NCBI GenBank assembly: GCA_051294375.1
Contig: CM119266.1
Coordinates: 18,586,087 to 18,650,086 of the forward strand
Length of the DNA stretch: 64,000 nucleotides
From: Paraspadella gotoi
Lineage: Eukaryota > Chaetognatha
Reading direction: 5' to 3'
The notes beneath the pieces were generated by a model. That model had not been told where the DNA came from, ran no database searches, and saw only the letters and a list, made by a program, of their open reading frames with translations. Below are positions 35,300 to 48,964 of the stretch, one piece after another. Each line of letters begins with the position of its first letter. The stretch's first letter is position 1. The position numbers and the translations under genes are program-made.

Positions 35300-38200
35300 A
35301 TTAGGAAAATTATTCTATACTTTATATAATTAGCTTGCTCGTGAAGGTAATATCTCTCAAATCTCTCTTCGACTTTTTTTGCTTGCTAGGGCGGTGGCCT
35401 ATATAGAATACATGTGCGATATCGGTTTGAGGGTGTGTGGCAATGTTCTTATATACGAGATTGGACGGACTCCTCACTCGCTGCTTTTAGCTGTATCTCT
35501 CTCTCCATCTCTCTCTGCGTTTCTCTCTCGTCTCTCTCTCCTCTCTCTCTCTCTCTCATCTCTCTTTTTCCCTTTCATCTCTTCTTCCTCTGTCAACTTT
35601 GAACTTTCCGGAGAACAAATTCTTTTTTATTTTTATAGAGATCTTCATCGATATCGTTCCATGCTTGTCGTACGTCGTAGTCGTCGTCGTCGTCATTGTA
35701 TCATCATCCTCGATCAACATCAGACAGATCCAATCTCGCAGTCGATACCCTATTACCACGTTTCACGCAGTGCCAAGCGACTTTTCTCCTCGTGCATAAA
35801 ACCCAAAGTCGGAAGCCGATTATGTGTGGATTCGTATGAGCGCCCAATCGTTTTGTGTGTGAGTGGCCGGTGATGATTCGATGGCTGCCAAGAATTTTTT
35901 TTTTTAAAACTCTAAGCAAAAGCAAATAAATAAACAAAACGAAAAGCACTCTTAAATAAATAATAAAAAGGAATATATTTATAATTTATGTCTGGTCTCT
36001 TAATAATATTTTTATATTAATTAGACTAATATATTTGGTTTCGAGTCATGAGTTTTGGCAGAAGATTTATTAACTTATGACTAATTCTATAGTCTATTCT
36101 ATCCCTTTTAATCAAATTACCCAGAAATCCATTCTCATTTATTGTCCAAATACCCAATACCTTGCAAGTCAACGATTTCCAGATGTTATCCGTCGTATTC
36201 ACAATCACATTGGACGACATTGCACACGTCCATCACTAAATTTCCTGTGTTCATCAGCATATTCATCCTCATCGTACAGACGCGTTGGATCTTTGTCACT
36301 GTCATTTTCCTGTTTTAATATAGTCCTATTTAATACTCCATGCCTTTTTCGCCACGATCCTGAGATCGTCTGTCACAATCATTTTCATTTTGCCCATATC
36401 TCTATCAAGCTATGCGTCTGTCTCATCATGCGATATTAATCAGCTTCAGAGTCAAATGACCCTTTTCAGTTTGCCTCCTAAAAAAAATATTCGTCCGCCT
36501 GCTCGAGTAAAAAAATTAGATATAAACAATTTCAACTTTTTTGTATTTTTTAACTTAAATGTTAAAGATTTTAAAAACTTTTCATAAAAAAAAACCCACA
36601 AAATAACAGGTTAGGTAAAATATGTAAAAAAAAATGGTTGATGATAGAGTTTTTTTGACCTTTGGTGGTAGACAGGATCCCAGGGCATTCAACCCGCCAG
36701 ATAGCTCCTATCCCTGGCTCAGTTTTCGTCCTCACGTGCCACTACAAGAGAGGTCGCACGATTTCCACCTAGACATTTAATTTTTGAAAAGAAAAGTCAA
36801 CAACTGGTCAGAAGGAGCTGGATGGAGCCTTAGCCCACCATAGTCCTGTAAAAAAGTCAGGTGCAGAGGATAGCTTGTATGTAACTGACTAAATCATAAT
36901 TTTTAAAATGGTTGGCGTACCAATTTCAGGATATTATTAAAATAATTAGTAAATTTAATATGAGAATTGTATGATTAGCATTAATTAATAATAAACATGT
37001 ATAATCTTCAGGAATTTTAAAAACGATTATTGATCACGTAACCCGACCGCAAAGCGACCAGGAAAAAACGCAGCGTCGAACGAAGTTAACTCAAAACTAT
37101 AAAAAAAAAGACAAGTTAAGATATGGATAAAACGAAGTTTCGCTTCTATTCTGAGAGTACAAATGGACAAAAATGACGGTCGATTTATGAGCACTCCGCT
37201 TCGAAAATACAGACGACGACATGGATCCTAAGGACAAAGGGATAGAAATGACTGGGCTTCGGACGATTAGTCATAAAAAAAGGGCGAAAAGACTGAATTG
37301 CAATTTTATATTTGCAATGTGTCAATTGTCATTATTAGACCAAATGGGAAACCATCTCTGGCAGAATTTAAAAAAAAAAAGAAGAATAAACTAGCGAATC
37401 CACAGCCGTCAAAATTGACTTGTCAGTTTTTATCATGAATAAAGATGGACTGTTGGTCCGGACCAACCCTCTCGCTTTGTCTCCGAGCCACCCTAGAGAA
37501 AATCAGATAAATCAAAAAAATTTTTAAAAATAACTTTGTTGAGTGTTACAATTTCTTTCGCCTTTTACGGAATTAAAAAAAAAATTAGAGTTGAAAAATT
37601 TCTGTCCCATCATCAATCTCGGTATTCTAAATAAATAATAGATAATAATTATTTTCTTGTATTTGTTCTTTAATAGACAGACGACGTCGTCGACGTTGAG
37701 TGAAAAAAAAAAAAAATTTATGCGGATTTCTTTTTAAAAAAAACGATAATCGGTTGGGTTCAAAAAGGTCAAAAAATGAATTACGTCTGCCGTACCGAAG
37801 AAAAAGACAAATTAAATTCCGCTACGCGATACATTTCAATTAAAAGGAAAGACGGTGGGAAATAAGTTTGGAGATGGATAAAGTGAGTTGTTGTCTCTTC
37901 TTTTTGAAAGAGAATAAATGGGGAGATTTTGAGGTGTTCCTATTTTCTATCTCTTTTGGTTGAGATTTTAAAGGAGCTGACGGTGTTTAGAAAAGCCGCG
38001 TCGCTGCTCTATGTTTTTTTTTTTGTTTTCAATTTGACGTGGGATCCTCGTTTTTTGGTTCTACATACCTGAAACTAACAGTTGTAAGATTGGAGGGAGG
38101 TTAGTCCTACAATTAAGACTAAGGTTATAGAATGTGGACAACAACAGTTTTTTTTCTACGTTCGTATCCCTTATAATGTAGTCTTAAATTTGTATTTCTT

Positions 38201-39690
38201 TATGATTTTTTACGTAACAATGTTTGATTAACAGATATGATTTACGCTGAGACGGTGTGTTAGAATTGTTTGTACGAAAGTAGTTGGTCATGAGTGTAGC
38301 GAGGGAAGTGAAACTTTGGTGTGAAGATTCAGTCATGCGACTTGTTATTCATGTTTGAAATTGTATATTTCAGTTGACAAATAAACAGTTTCGACGTACG
38401 GTATAAGGTCGCCTTCGCTAGCGGCTATGTCATTTAAATTCATTGAACGAGTAATTTATTATTCAATTGACTATACGAAATCCTGCAGGGAAGTGCATGC
38501 CTTTTCAAGCTTATCATTGAAGTTTATTAATTGACTTATAGAGAGGTATTGGGTGTACTGATAGCGTATGTGGTTCTTGAATCATTGTGTTTCTCGTTCT
38601 TTTGATGCTATTACAGTGTAGATTCAGGGTGCAACTGTCAATACAGACGGTCGCCCCCGTGATCAATCATTCCTGTTGGACGAGAGCCTTTTGGCCACAC
38701 GCTCGCGACGGGATCTGCGTGCCGTTGATAGCAGTCGTTGGGCTCGTCTGAGGAGCAGATCATCTGTCTATCCTTTTGTGACCGGCCGGGTCGCCGAACG
38801 TGCGAGTGGCGGGGGCGGTAATGGGTTGGTATGCCGCCGCAGTAGAGGACTACGATGTTGTTCAGGGGTACGGCAGGGATGGTGTTTGCGCACCCCTAAA
38901 CAAGTGGTGCAACTGCTGATCCTTTTGATCCCAAGCTGGAGTGTGGAGGCTTAGCGGAGCTCGTAGTGAATTGTGGTGAGTATGACGGAATTGAGAGTTA
39001 GTGTGCCCGACGACTATTGGTCCTGTTCTGGCAGTTGTGAGTGGGCTGCCTTGCACATGCTGCTCTCAGCGCTGTCGCGGCGAGAGAGGAGCGAGTTGCC
39101 CTGGCCAGAGATCGCTGATGAAGCAACGCCAAACAAAAAGCATGGATTCATAGGTGATTGTTAGGTAGTATCGGTGCAGCAGTAATGATGTTGCGGAATT
39201 GATTCGCAACAAGGGCCTGTCAGAGGAAAAAATAGATCGCTTTTCATTCAGGTGGTGTGTCAGCCTGTGTGGCTGTTGTCCGTGGAGTCGTTTCACGCCA
39301 AAAAAGAACAGAGAAATGTCTGAGCGTAGGTGCGGATAGGACCTGGTTGGGATGCTGGGCAAGGAGAAGTATGTAGTGGCAATTGTAGCCAAGTTCGAGC
39401 TGATGATCAAACAGCTCGTGTATAAGGCAAGTAGACAGTAGCTCCTGGTTAGAAAATCCGTTTGTCCGCAACTATGTCTGGCGGGCACCGTGTTTCGAGT
39501 GTAGAGAGTGGCATCGGGTGAGGACCGAGAGAGCTGCAAGTTGAAGGACTGCAGCCTGTTGTAGGACAGTTGGCAGGGAGAAAGGTCTTGGGCGTACCGA
39601 ACCACTCATAGGTGGAACGAACCCAGCTTGGCTTGGTTGAGGTAAAGTCCGAACTGCTATTGGCAGCACAGTGCTTCCCAAATTTTCCGC
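35293..39690. repeat. Repeat unit U, copy 3, left part (noisy)
   Basis: From about 35.5 kb it is colinear with 25.4-29.0 kb but carries frequent one- to four-base insertions. Degradation increases to the right: after about 38.7 kb only islands match, for example the hAT-like end at 39669 (CAGTGCTTCCCAAATTTTCC). No frame survives. Confidence 0.75.
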
Positions 39691-39699
39691 AAAATCCGG

Positions 39700-42230
39700 C
39701 GGTAATCCTCGATGGTGTGTGATTGTTCTAGGGGCGTGAATTGCATAGGGCGAATGGTGTGCGGCGTGAGGCGCGCGGGCGCCGATCAGCTAACAGGTAG
39801 TACAGATTAGAACACCAATTTTGTGTTCTGTTAACGCTATAAGCTTCCTCAGCGTCCACGGTGGTTGTTCGTTGACGACTCTGGCGTGTCGTATTCTTAG
39901 GCGCAGTCTGCGAAGAGGTGGGGCGGTTGCAGGATCAGGGTGCAAGAAAGTGCTAAGGTAGAGAGTAGGTTGCAGTGCAGGGCAAGTAGATGCTGCGAGT
40001 ATTTAGAAAGAGTTTATACGCTTTTGTGTGCGTCAGCGTATGTTATTGGGGTATTATTGGAGGAAGTCAGAATGGCTTGGACGTTGAGGGTAGAGGCGGG
40101 GGGGATGAAGTGAGGGTTATAAGGCAGGGAGAGATCTCTTCGAGACAGACGCCAGGAGAAGACGTATAAAAAGGGTAGGTCCGAGGCGAGAGGCGTTGTA
40201 AGGGACTGACAGAGAGGCTAAAGATGGTATGATGGGCGCATGGTATGATGGCTCTTCAAGCGCAGATAGTGGTGATTGGAGAGCAGTTATCGCGGTGTTT
40301 GCGGAATTGTAGCGCGAGTACGCCAGAGTGGCTAGAATTGCAGATGAGGGGGTGCAGAGTCGCGGTGCATAATAACTGTGTGCGTCGAGTTATCGGTTGC
40401 TCAGAGAATGAGCGACGGAGCAGACACTACGCGCGAGTAGGTGTACGGACGCGGCGAATGATTAAGATCCATCTTGTGGAGTACATTGTGTCTAAGAGAA
40501 TAGACACGATGGCTGTAGGAAATGAGGGGAGGAGTGCAGGGGGAGGCCGTAGGCTTCTGTTAGTTGGAAAACGGTAGGTAGGTGTGATCACGGATTGATG
40601 TCGAGAGAATGGGAGCATGGTGATGATCAGTGCGGAGATGTGAATGCCCGCGCGCTGGAGTGGTGGTCGAGCGAGCGGGCGTTGGTGTGGAGAAGTTGTT
40701 TAGGCTGCATTTTGGTGAGAGGTTCAAGTGCAGCGCCGTTGGGCCGTAGGTGCGGTGTCGTGAGGCGTGGTTTTTGCGTTCGGTCCGGCTGGTCGGATTG
40801 GTTGATGTCGCCGTTAGCGGTGCGGCGCCTTTGTTATGGACACAGTCCGCACTATGTGATTTCTGCGCTGTTGTTAGGATTATTATGTCGTGGAAAGTGC
40901 CGCATGTACGAGGCAGTATGGCCGTCGCGACACGTATGGCTGTAGTGACTGTGAACGAATAGTGTAGCGTTTTGCGCACATAGGATACATGCGAGGGCGC
41001 GTTTTGTTGACAGCAGGATGTTGCTGACGGGTGGACAGCGCCTGAGCAGCCGCTTCGTGCCGGATGGGAAGAGAATTAGAGTGTAGTAGAGAAGGTGATG
41101 ATGAGTAGGTTGCGTGGGGGTAGTGCAGTGTGAGAGAAGGTCGAGAAGATGAGGCGATGGAGAAGAGATGGGTAATGAGGAGGAAGTGAGGGAGTAAGGA
41201 ACGCAGCAAGGGATGGATAAGGCGAGAGAGACATTGAGATCAAGGCTGCGAGGCGATGTAGAAAGTATTGTAGTGTACGGGGCGACAGGTGTGGATCATA
41301 AGGTAGGAAGCAGCGAGCGAAAAGTCGGGCAGAGTAAAAATGGGCATCAGCAGATGAGATTGGTGGTGTCGGTACGTGATTATCGAATGGTGTTGGCCAG
41401 TACGAGTCGACCTGCGACGGAGAGGCTGTGCGCGCTTGGTGGCGTGTTCGGACGTGGCCCGGGGCCGTAGCCTGATGCCTCGCGTCTGCGACCACTGTTG
41501 TCGCAGCCGCCCTCGTCGCGGGTGAGTAGAGGATGCATCGCCGGCGGCAGGGTTGTGGCAGACAGAGCGAGGGCTGGAGCGTAGGGAGGTACGGCTAGAG
41601 TGTTGTAGGGTACGGATGCGACGGGTCGTCTGACAGATCAGGTAGCGCGGTGGGTCGGTGCGTGATCGCAAAACGGCGTGTGACGAGTGGGAGATATACA
41701 ATATGGCTGAGGTCGATGGTTCGGTGTATGCGGTAGATGTGTGTCTTGTGGATGAGATTGCTTGGTTCGTGTGTGTCGGATCGCGGTCGCAGTCGGCAGT
41801 TGGTTGGATGAGGAGTGAGAGTGATCTGAGAATGAAGTATCGAGTCGTGTCTGTCATGCATCGATGTGCTAGCGTAGTGTGCTTGTGAGCAAGAGTGCGA
41901 CAGTGGTAAGAAAGAGAGTATGTGGCGATTGCGCCATAGTCGTATTGCGTAGATGATGGTTTGAGTTGTTGGCTGATAGTTCGAATTCGGATTGAAAGGT
42001 CCGTAAGTGGAAGTGAGGTCTTGAGGATTGGGTAGTTATTCTGCTTCGCGCCACGCCGTCGTGTCCAGAGTCAGTCGAGCAAAGAATGTTTTAGAATGTT
42101 TTTTTGAACTGATCTGTGTATGTCGCTCGGAACAAGTATTCGACGAAGGATCAGAGCGTGTTCAGTATGAGTTAGTGAAATATAGGATGCTATATTGAAC
42201 TGTTCGATCTTTTCTACTTTGAGAGTTGCG
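39700..42230. other. Near-random G-skewed block
   Basis: Replaces the about 0.9 kb present at 29000-29920 in copy 2 with about 2.5 kb that has no microsatellites, high GC for this window and a strong G over C skew. Long minus-strand frames (up to 205 residues, Ser/Thr/Arg/His-rich) follow from the skew and GC content. No motif, splice structure or repeat recognised. Probably failed consensus; foreign DNA is a less likely alternative. Confidence 0.6.
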
Positions 42231-45200
42231 CTGAAAAACGATTGGGATGGAACCATTAGTTGAGCCTTCACGCGAAACCGCACAATAGGTGCTATTACGG
42301 CAACCATGCCACGTGTCCAAACATCGGACAAACTCGGCAACTGATGCGCAACAAAGCGGATGCAGATTGCTGCCGTTCGCGTTGCTGCGTGGGCGTCGTG
42401 GCGTGCCGTCGTCGGTCGTGCGTACGTAGCTTATTAGGAGAGAGCATAGAACCGTTAGGTCTGTGCTGGTAAGATGGACGAGAGAACGAATTATGCGTAA
42501 GAGATTGGACAGACGAAATGGAATATTGTGTAACTGAGGAGATAGAGAGGGTAGAGAGAGAGAGCAGAATAGGAGGACGACTGATATGAGAAGAGAGGAG
42601 AGAGGATACGAGAGAGAGAGAGAGAGAGATGATAGAGAGGAGAGAGATGAGAAAGTAGAAAAAAGAGAGGAGAAGAAGAGGAAGAGAGAGAGAAAGAGAA
42701 GAAGAGGGGAGAGAGAGAGAGATTGAGAAAAGAGAGAGAAAGAAAGATAGAGATAGGAGAGAGACGATTGAGAAGAGAGAGAAAGAGAGATAGAAGAGAG
42801 AGATGAGAAGAGAGAGAGAGATGGATCGAGAGAGATGAGCAGGAGAGAAAGGAGGGAGATTAGAAGAGAGAGAGAGAGAAATGAGAGATGGAAGGAGAGA
42901 GGGAGGAAGCAGAGGATACGAGCCGAAATAAATGTAGTGAGAGATGTAGAGAGAGAGATAGGAGAAAAAGAAGAGAGAGAGAGAGGAGAGATATATGAGA
43001 GAGAGGAGGCCGGAAAGCTGAGTAAAGAGGAGGAGAGTAGAGGAGTAGAGAGTGAAGTAGAGAAGAGAGAAGAGAGAGAGAATAGACAGAGAAGAGAAGG
43101 AGAGAGGAGAATCTGCAAGGCAGGAAAAGGAGAGAGAGAGGAGAGAGACGGAGGAGCGCGTCAGCGGAGATCGTACCGATGTGAGAGATAGAGAGAGAGG
43201 GTAGAGGAGAGACAGAGCAGAGAAGAGAAGATGAGAGCTAGGAGGTAGTGAGTGGAGGAGAGAGAGAGATATATCGGGGAATGGTCCCATTGTGTTGTTC
43301 AGCGGGAATAATGGATGTGGAATGCTTAAACTGTCATGTCTTCAGTTCATTCATTACAATTGGTCATAGCGTTCATTTCATTCTATTCATTCATTCATCG
43401 TTTCATGTCATTCATGTTATTTATATGCCCCTCTGTGTAAGTATTCAATAAAGATGAATTGTATCTCACGATTTTTTAAAAATTTAATTTCTAATTCCAA
43501 ATCAATTCACTCAACCTTCGCCCGAACGCAAACGGAAGACGTCAGTTCGGTTTCCGGATTTTGAAGTTCGATTAAAACCAAAACAAAGGAAGATAAGATC
43601 TCATTTACGGCTCATCTCTCTCTCCCTAGCACGCTCCCTCCCTTCTTGCCTGACCTCTCACCCTCTCTCTCGTTCTCTTTCTTCTCATTCTCTCTCCTCG
43701 TCACGTCTTCACCTCCCTTAGAATCGTTCTCCGCACCAATTCACCCGATGGGCCATGTTCCCGTTCCCATGATGTTATGTTTTTGTATTGATGCCAAACA
43801 AAAAAGAATGAAAGTTTCTTAAGGAAAATGGGATTGAGTGCGCGCTCTCCATAAAACGATGCTTTAGAGAGATTGTGGTGCCACGGCACAGTAGAAATGC
43901 TTAGCTGAATGCATCGCGACTTCCATTGATAGAGGCCACACACGCGTTCAACCGGATATTTTATGAGAGTGCCAAGGACGAAACAAAGTATCAGTTGTCC
44001 CGAAAAGTTTTCATTGTATTTGAGCTCGGAGAGGGAAGTAAGGAAATGCCAGGGCGATGCAAGCCGCCCCGGCGAAAAAGACGAACGACGACGACGACGC
44101 GACGGAGTAAGTCAGCTTGGTGACGACCGACGAAGATGACCGACGACGCCGGAAGTACCGATAAAAAATATTTTTTACGAAGTGCGACTTTGTGGATGGA
44201 GTTTTGTGTGAACCAAACCGAGTGGAAGGTGGGGCAGGAAAGAGAGAGTTTAAGTGAGTAAAAAGAGAATCCGATCAAGTGGGAATTTAGATTAATAATA
44301 TTGAAAGGACGACGCGTGAGTCGTGTTAATTAGTGACTAAAATTTGGAACTATTACGGGCTGAAATCGGGGATACGAAAAATTACGAGCCAGGAGGGAAG
44401 TCGTTCCGCGTACGTCGGGTCGTGTCGTCGTCGTCCTGTCAATGTTAGTGATTCGACGCTCTCGGACCTGTAAAATATGAATGTTGAAAGGACGACGTCT
44501 GATGATTGGAGCTTTGTTATCTTTCTGGCATCATCATCAACAGTCATCAAACACATCATCGCATCAGTCATATGAGTCAGTGGCAGACTGCGACCGCGGC
44601 TGATGCATACGGTCAAAAATCATCCGGGGGTCCGTCAGTACCGATGCCATCATCAAGCGTTTCATCGACTGTCATGCAGTCGGAATCTCATCATCATCAT
44701 CATCAATGCATCATCATCGATCGAGCATGCTTAATACGATATTAACGTGCAGAAACATCGTCACGAACGCGATGGTCGTTGATAGTCAATTGTCAAATCA
44801 CAATCGGTTTCGCCGTGTCGTAGTACGATCCGTCGTCAGGTCGCTGCGCCCTCTTTCCGACTCAGGGGCAAAGATTAAAACCATTCTTTCGCCCTCAGCG
44901 TTCGTCTTTTTGCGCGGAGGAGGAGGAGGAGAGGAGGAGAGTGAGGAGAGGAGGAAGAAGTGAGGAAGGAGTGAAGAAAAAGAGGGTAGAGGAAAACGGA
45001 AAGAGGACGTGAGAGAGGAGGAAGAATATAAAGGAGAGGGGTAAGAGAAGAAAATAGCGATAACAACAACAACAACGAAACTTCAACTCACAACGATAAA
45101 ACATCGACTTCAAACCAACTACTGTCCTACTTTTACCCAGAAAAGCAAATGTGCAACGACTAAATTACAAGTAACAATAAAATTTAACAAACAACATCTG

Positions 45201-45860
45201 CAACAAACAACAACAACAAAAACATTCAATCAACAGCAGCAGAAAGCATTTACCAGTCCGGGCAAAGAGCAGTACGCGAGCAAGCATCAGAAGAGTGACC
45301 ACCGGTCAAAAAACGCTTTCCATCACTTTCCCGTCGACTGTAAAATTCCTTCCCTATTCCTCCTCTCTATATCTCGTCTCTCTCGTGCTAGCTTGCTTCG
45401 TGGTCCTCTACTCTCACTCCGTCTACTCTCTCTCGTGCGCTCTCTCTCTCTTTCTTCAAACTCGGTTAGGTCAAACCAGACGCGTCTGACGATATTCTCT
45501 GTGGCCCTCCCAATTTACGTCCTATAATCATGTTGGGACGAGACAGTGGATGACGTAAAAATCGGGAGGAAAACGAAAAAAGAAGAAAAAAAGGTTGATC
45601 GGAGAAACGAAGAAGCACGCTGAAGAGACCGAATTTATTGAGGGAGAGAGAAATTGAGGGGTGTGAAGATCGGGCGAGGGGGGGGGGGGCGGGGGCCGGG
45701 GGTTTGGTTGCGGAGGGCGGCGGTGGATGGGGGCGGAGGGGAGAGGAGGAGGAAGGAACCGCTGGGTATTTCTTTCTTTCTTTCTTTTGTTCTTTCTTCT
45801 TTCTTTCTTATCTGTTCCTTGAAAGTAGAAGTGGGTTCTTTCTTTCTTTCTCTCTTTTCT
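42231..45860. repeat. Repeat unit U, copy 3, middle part (noisy)
   Basis: Colinear with about 29910-33480: GGAACCATTAGTT start, GA tract 42540-43270, ATTCATTC block, trinucleotide hub and GCTGGGTATTTC end. Inserted bases disrupt every array. Confidence 0.8.
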
Positions 45861-46261
45861 TTCTTATCTTGGTTCTTTTCTTGTGACGTTTCTTGAGTTG
45901 GTAGTTTTGAATGTTTTGTTGTTTTCGTAGTTTTTTTTGATTTTTTCTGATTTTTTTTTTTATTTTCTCTCCTCTTCTTCCTTAAGTATTTTATGTTTCG
46001 TCTTGAATTTTTTATATCGATCTGTGTGGGTCTTTTTCTATTAGACTTTGCTTTCTTCTCTCTTCCTTGCGTCCATTATTCTTTTTTTATTTTGTTTCAT
46101 CTGCTATTAGTTATGAGTATTATTTATCCTGCTGTTTCTATTTGTAGTGGGCTCTTGTGTGTATTTCTCACTCCTTTTTTTCTTTCTTCCATTCCTCTCC
46201 TCGGCTTCTTTTAACCTCTCTTCTCTTCTTCCTTTTTCTTTCTTATTTATTATTTATTTTT

Positions 46262-46292
<31 letters not shown>

Positions 46293-48387
46293 TTATTATT
46301 TATAGTTATTTAATTTTATTATTTATTTTATTTCTTTCTCCGTTTTGTCTTTCCCTTTCTTTCTTCTCCTTTCATTCTTTCCTCAGTTTCTTTCTTTTCT
46401 TATTCATTGTATTTTTTTTATCTGGATCAGCGCTGTTGTTATAGTTGTATAAGATTGTGTGTCTTTGTTGTAGTTGATATTTGTTTTTTGATATTTTAAA
46501 TAGCGTCTTTTTATTTTTTTGTGGCGTGTGTGTCGTCTGAATGATTTTTACGTATAATATTTTATAGTGTTTTTTCCTCTCTGATTTTATTATTTTACTT
46601 ATTTCTTGTTAATGTTATTCTGTTTTTTTACTATCTTTGTGTTATATTGGGTGTCATTGCTCTATTTTTTTTATACTTATGATCTCTTTTCTTTTGTTTC
46701 GCTTCTGTTGTTGTTAGTTTTGGCTGTTGTTTTGTTGTTGTAGGTTCTGTATTGTCTTTTTATTCGTAGTCTTTTTTCACCAATGTGTATTCTATCCATT
46801 ATTATCTTTCTATCATTTATCGCTTTTTTATGTTATTGTTATCTCTTTTTCACAATTTTTTTCGTTTTTGGGTCGTCTTATGGTGTGTAGAGATTGTGTT
46901 AGATTTTTGATGATATAAGTGCTAGTTGTTATGTTTTTTTTATGGTCTTTCTTGCTTGTAAGTGTTTTCTCTTTTTTTTTGTTTATGTTTTCTTTTTTTT
47001 TTTATATGTGTTACTGGCAGTGATCAGGCTATTGTGATTTTAGTTTGACTGGGGGTAGATCCGGCTTCGTTCGTCCAGTGGGTCTGATGGCGCCGGGGCT
47101 AGTTGGGTTGCTGCTTCGTGGCTGTCTGTTTTGCTGTCAGAGTAGTATTAGACTGCGTAGAGCGGAGTCAGCTGCACTGGTGGCAGAGTTGTGATGAGTC
47201 TGTCTTGGGTGAGCCCGGAAGCTGCGTGTGGATTCGGTGGGACAGACAGCGCAGCGTGTGCTTTTGATTTGAGTGTGTACACCTGGCTTGTACATGTGGC
47301 GATTGATGTGGAGTTTGCTTTATCGAGTTCGTCTAGGGTGGGTGTGGGGATCAACGGGGGACGAGAACAATGGGGGATGCTGTGGTGTGAGAGATGGCGT
47401 AGGTTGGTGTTTGGGTCCCTGGTATGATCTGCAATGTGTATTTTGTCACGATGGACTGCTGACTTGGCAGTTGGGTACAGTAGAGGTGTAGTTGAGCTAT
47501 GACTCAGCGGTGAACGGGTCATCGTGATAAAGGCGGTGATTCATGCGAGGGATATCATAGTATAGGCACTGCTGGTTGGATGCGCAGAGTACAGCGCTTA
47601 GTTTTGTGCTGTAGTGTAAATCGCGTAAGTAGGTGTGGGGAGTTACGTGATTGAGGTTCATCGGTCCCGTAATGCGTCGGCTAGTTGATTAGGCATGCTG
47701 GAGCGAAGAGCAGGATGTGATGGATGGATAGCTCATCATGAATCGGGTAGGCGAGTTACTACTTTCGTAGATCGAAGTATGCTAGTGGTAGATGGAGATC
47801 GTGGGGTAGGTTGTGGGTGTAGTGCTGAGATGGCCGGTGGTGGGGGAGATAGTCTACGCGCTGATTCGTCAGGGGCTATATTAGACGATGATGTGGGATT
47901 GGAATGTGTGCGATAGCTGATGGAGCTCTAGGTCATGTGTTGCGGTACGGGTGCTGATGCGCTATAACGACGGCGTGGGTTAGGGCAGCGTACTTGATCG
48001 AGAAGTGTTTTTTATTTTTTATTTTATTTATATTTCTTTATTTTTTTTTTTCTTCTATGTTGATTGTTTTTATGTTTTTTCTTTTTGCTCTTTTTTTTTT
48101 TTTTTGATTTCTTTTTTTTTTTTTTTTTTTTTTTCTTGATCTTTTTTTTTCGTATTTTATTTTCTCTTTTTTTATATTTGTCCTTTCTGTTATGGATATT
48201 TTAATTTTTCTATATTAATGTCTTTTTCTTTTTTTTTTTTTGTATTTCTATTTTTTTGTTTTTTTTTTTTTTTCTTTATTTTTTATTTATTTATTTATTT
48301 TTTTTTCTCTCTTTCTTTTTTCTTTCTTTCTTCTTTCTTTTTTCTTTCTTTATCTTCTTATCTTTCTTTCTTTCTCTCTCTCTCTCT
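45861..48387. other. T-rich low-complexity sequence with a G-rich aberrant insert
   Basis: T-rich sequence at 45.86-47.02 and 48.0-48.39 kb surrounds a G/T-rich block at 47.03-48.0 kb with no repeat structure. Copy 2 has only about 0.45 kb here (33437-33900). Frames in this interval are composition-driven. No gene supported. Confidence 0.6.
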
Positions 48388-48505
48388 CCAAAAGGTAGGT
48401 CACCCACTTTCTCTCCCCAAACCAAAACGGAATCTTTGATTAGATCTACTTTCAATCAATACGGAAGCGGCGTTTATTTATTTATTTATTTATTTATTAT
48501 TTAAT

Positions 48506-48540
<35 letters not shown>

Positions 48541-48894
48541 TTTCTTTCTCTCTTCTTTCTTTCTTTCTTTCTTCTTTTTTCTTTCTTTCTTTCTCTCTTC
48601 TTTCTTTCTCTCTCTCTCTCTCTCCAAAGTAGGTCACCACTTTCTCTCCCCAAACCAAAACCGGAATCTTGATAGATTCTACTTCATCAATCAAATACGG
48701 AAGCGGCGTCTCCCTCTCTGCATTGCATTCCCATCTTTGTCAGAGCGTTCTCTATCTCTATCTGGGATCGTCTCTTATCTCAGATTACATCACAAATTTA
48801 TCGTCATCTTTTTTCGTGTTTGATAAATTTTTCCAAAAAATCGATTTCGAGAGGAAGGGGATTAAAATGGAAAAGATAAAGAATATTAGGTAAG

Positions 48895-48964
<70 letters not shown>

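Noticed and set aside
41240-41857. 205-residue minus-strand frame in the G-rich block
   Set aside because: Explained by G/C skew and few stops. Composition is Ser/Thr/Arg/His as expected from C-rich minus-strand sequence, and overlapping frames are equally open.
39700-42230. Bacterial contamination or horizontally acquired operon
   Set aside because: No ribosome binding sites, no coherent frames or codon usage, and islands of unit U (for example the hAT-like end at 39669 and the match resuming near 42.2 kb) border it in colinear order.
42162-43290. Minus-strand frames of 318 and 331 residues
   Set aside because: Both overlap the noisy GA tract in different registers and consist mainly of Ser/Leu/Phe.
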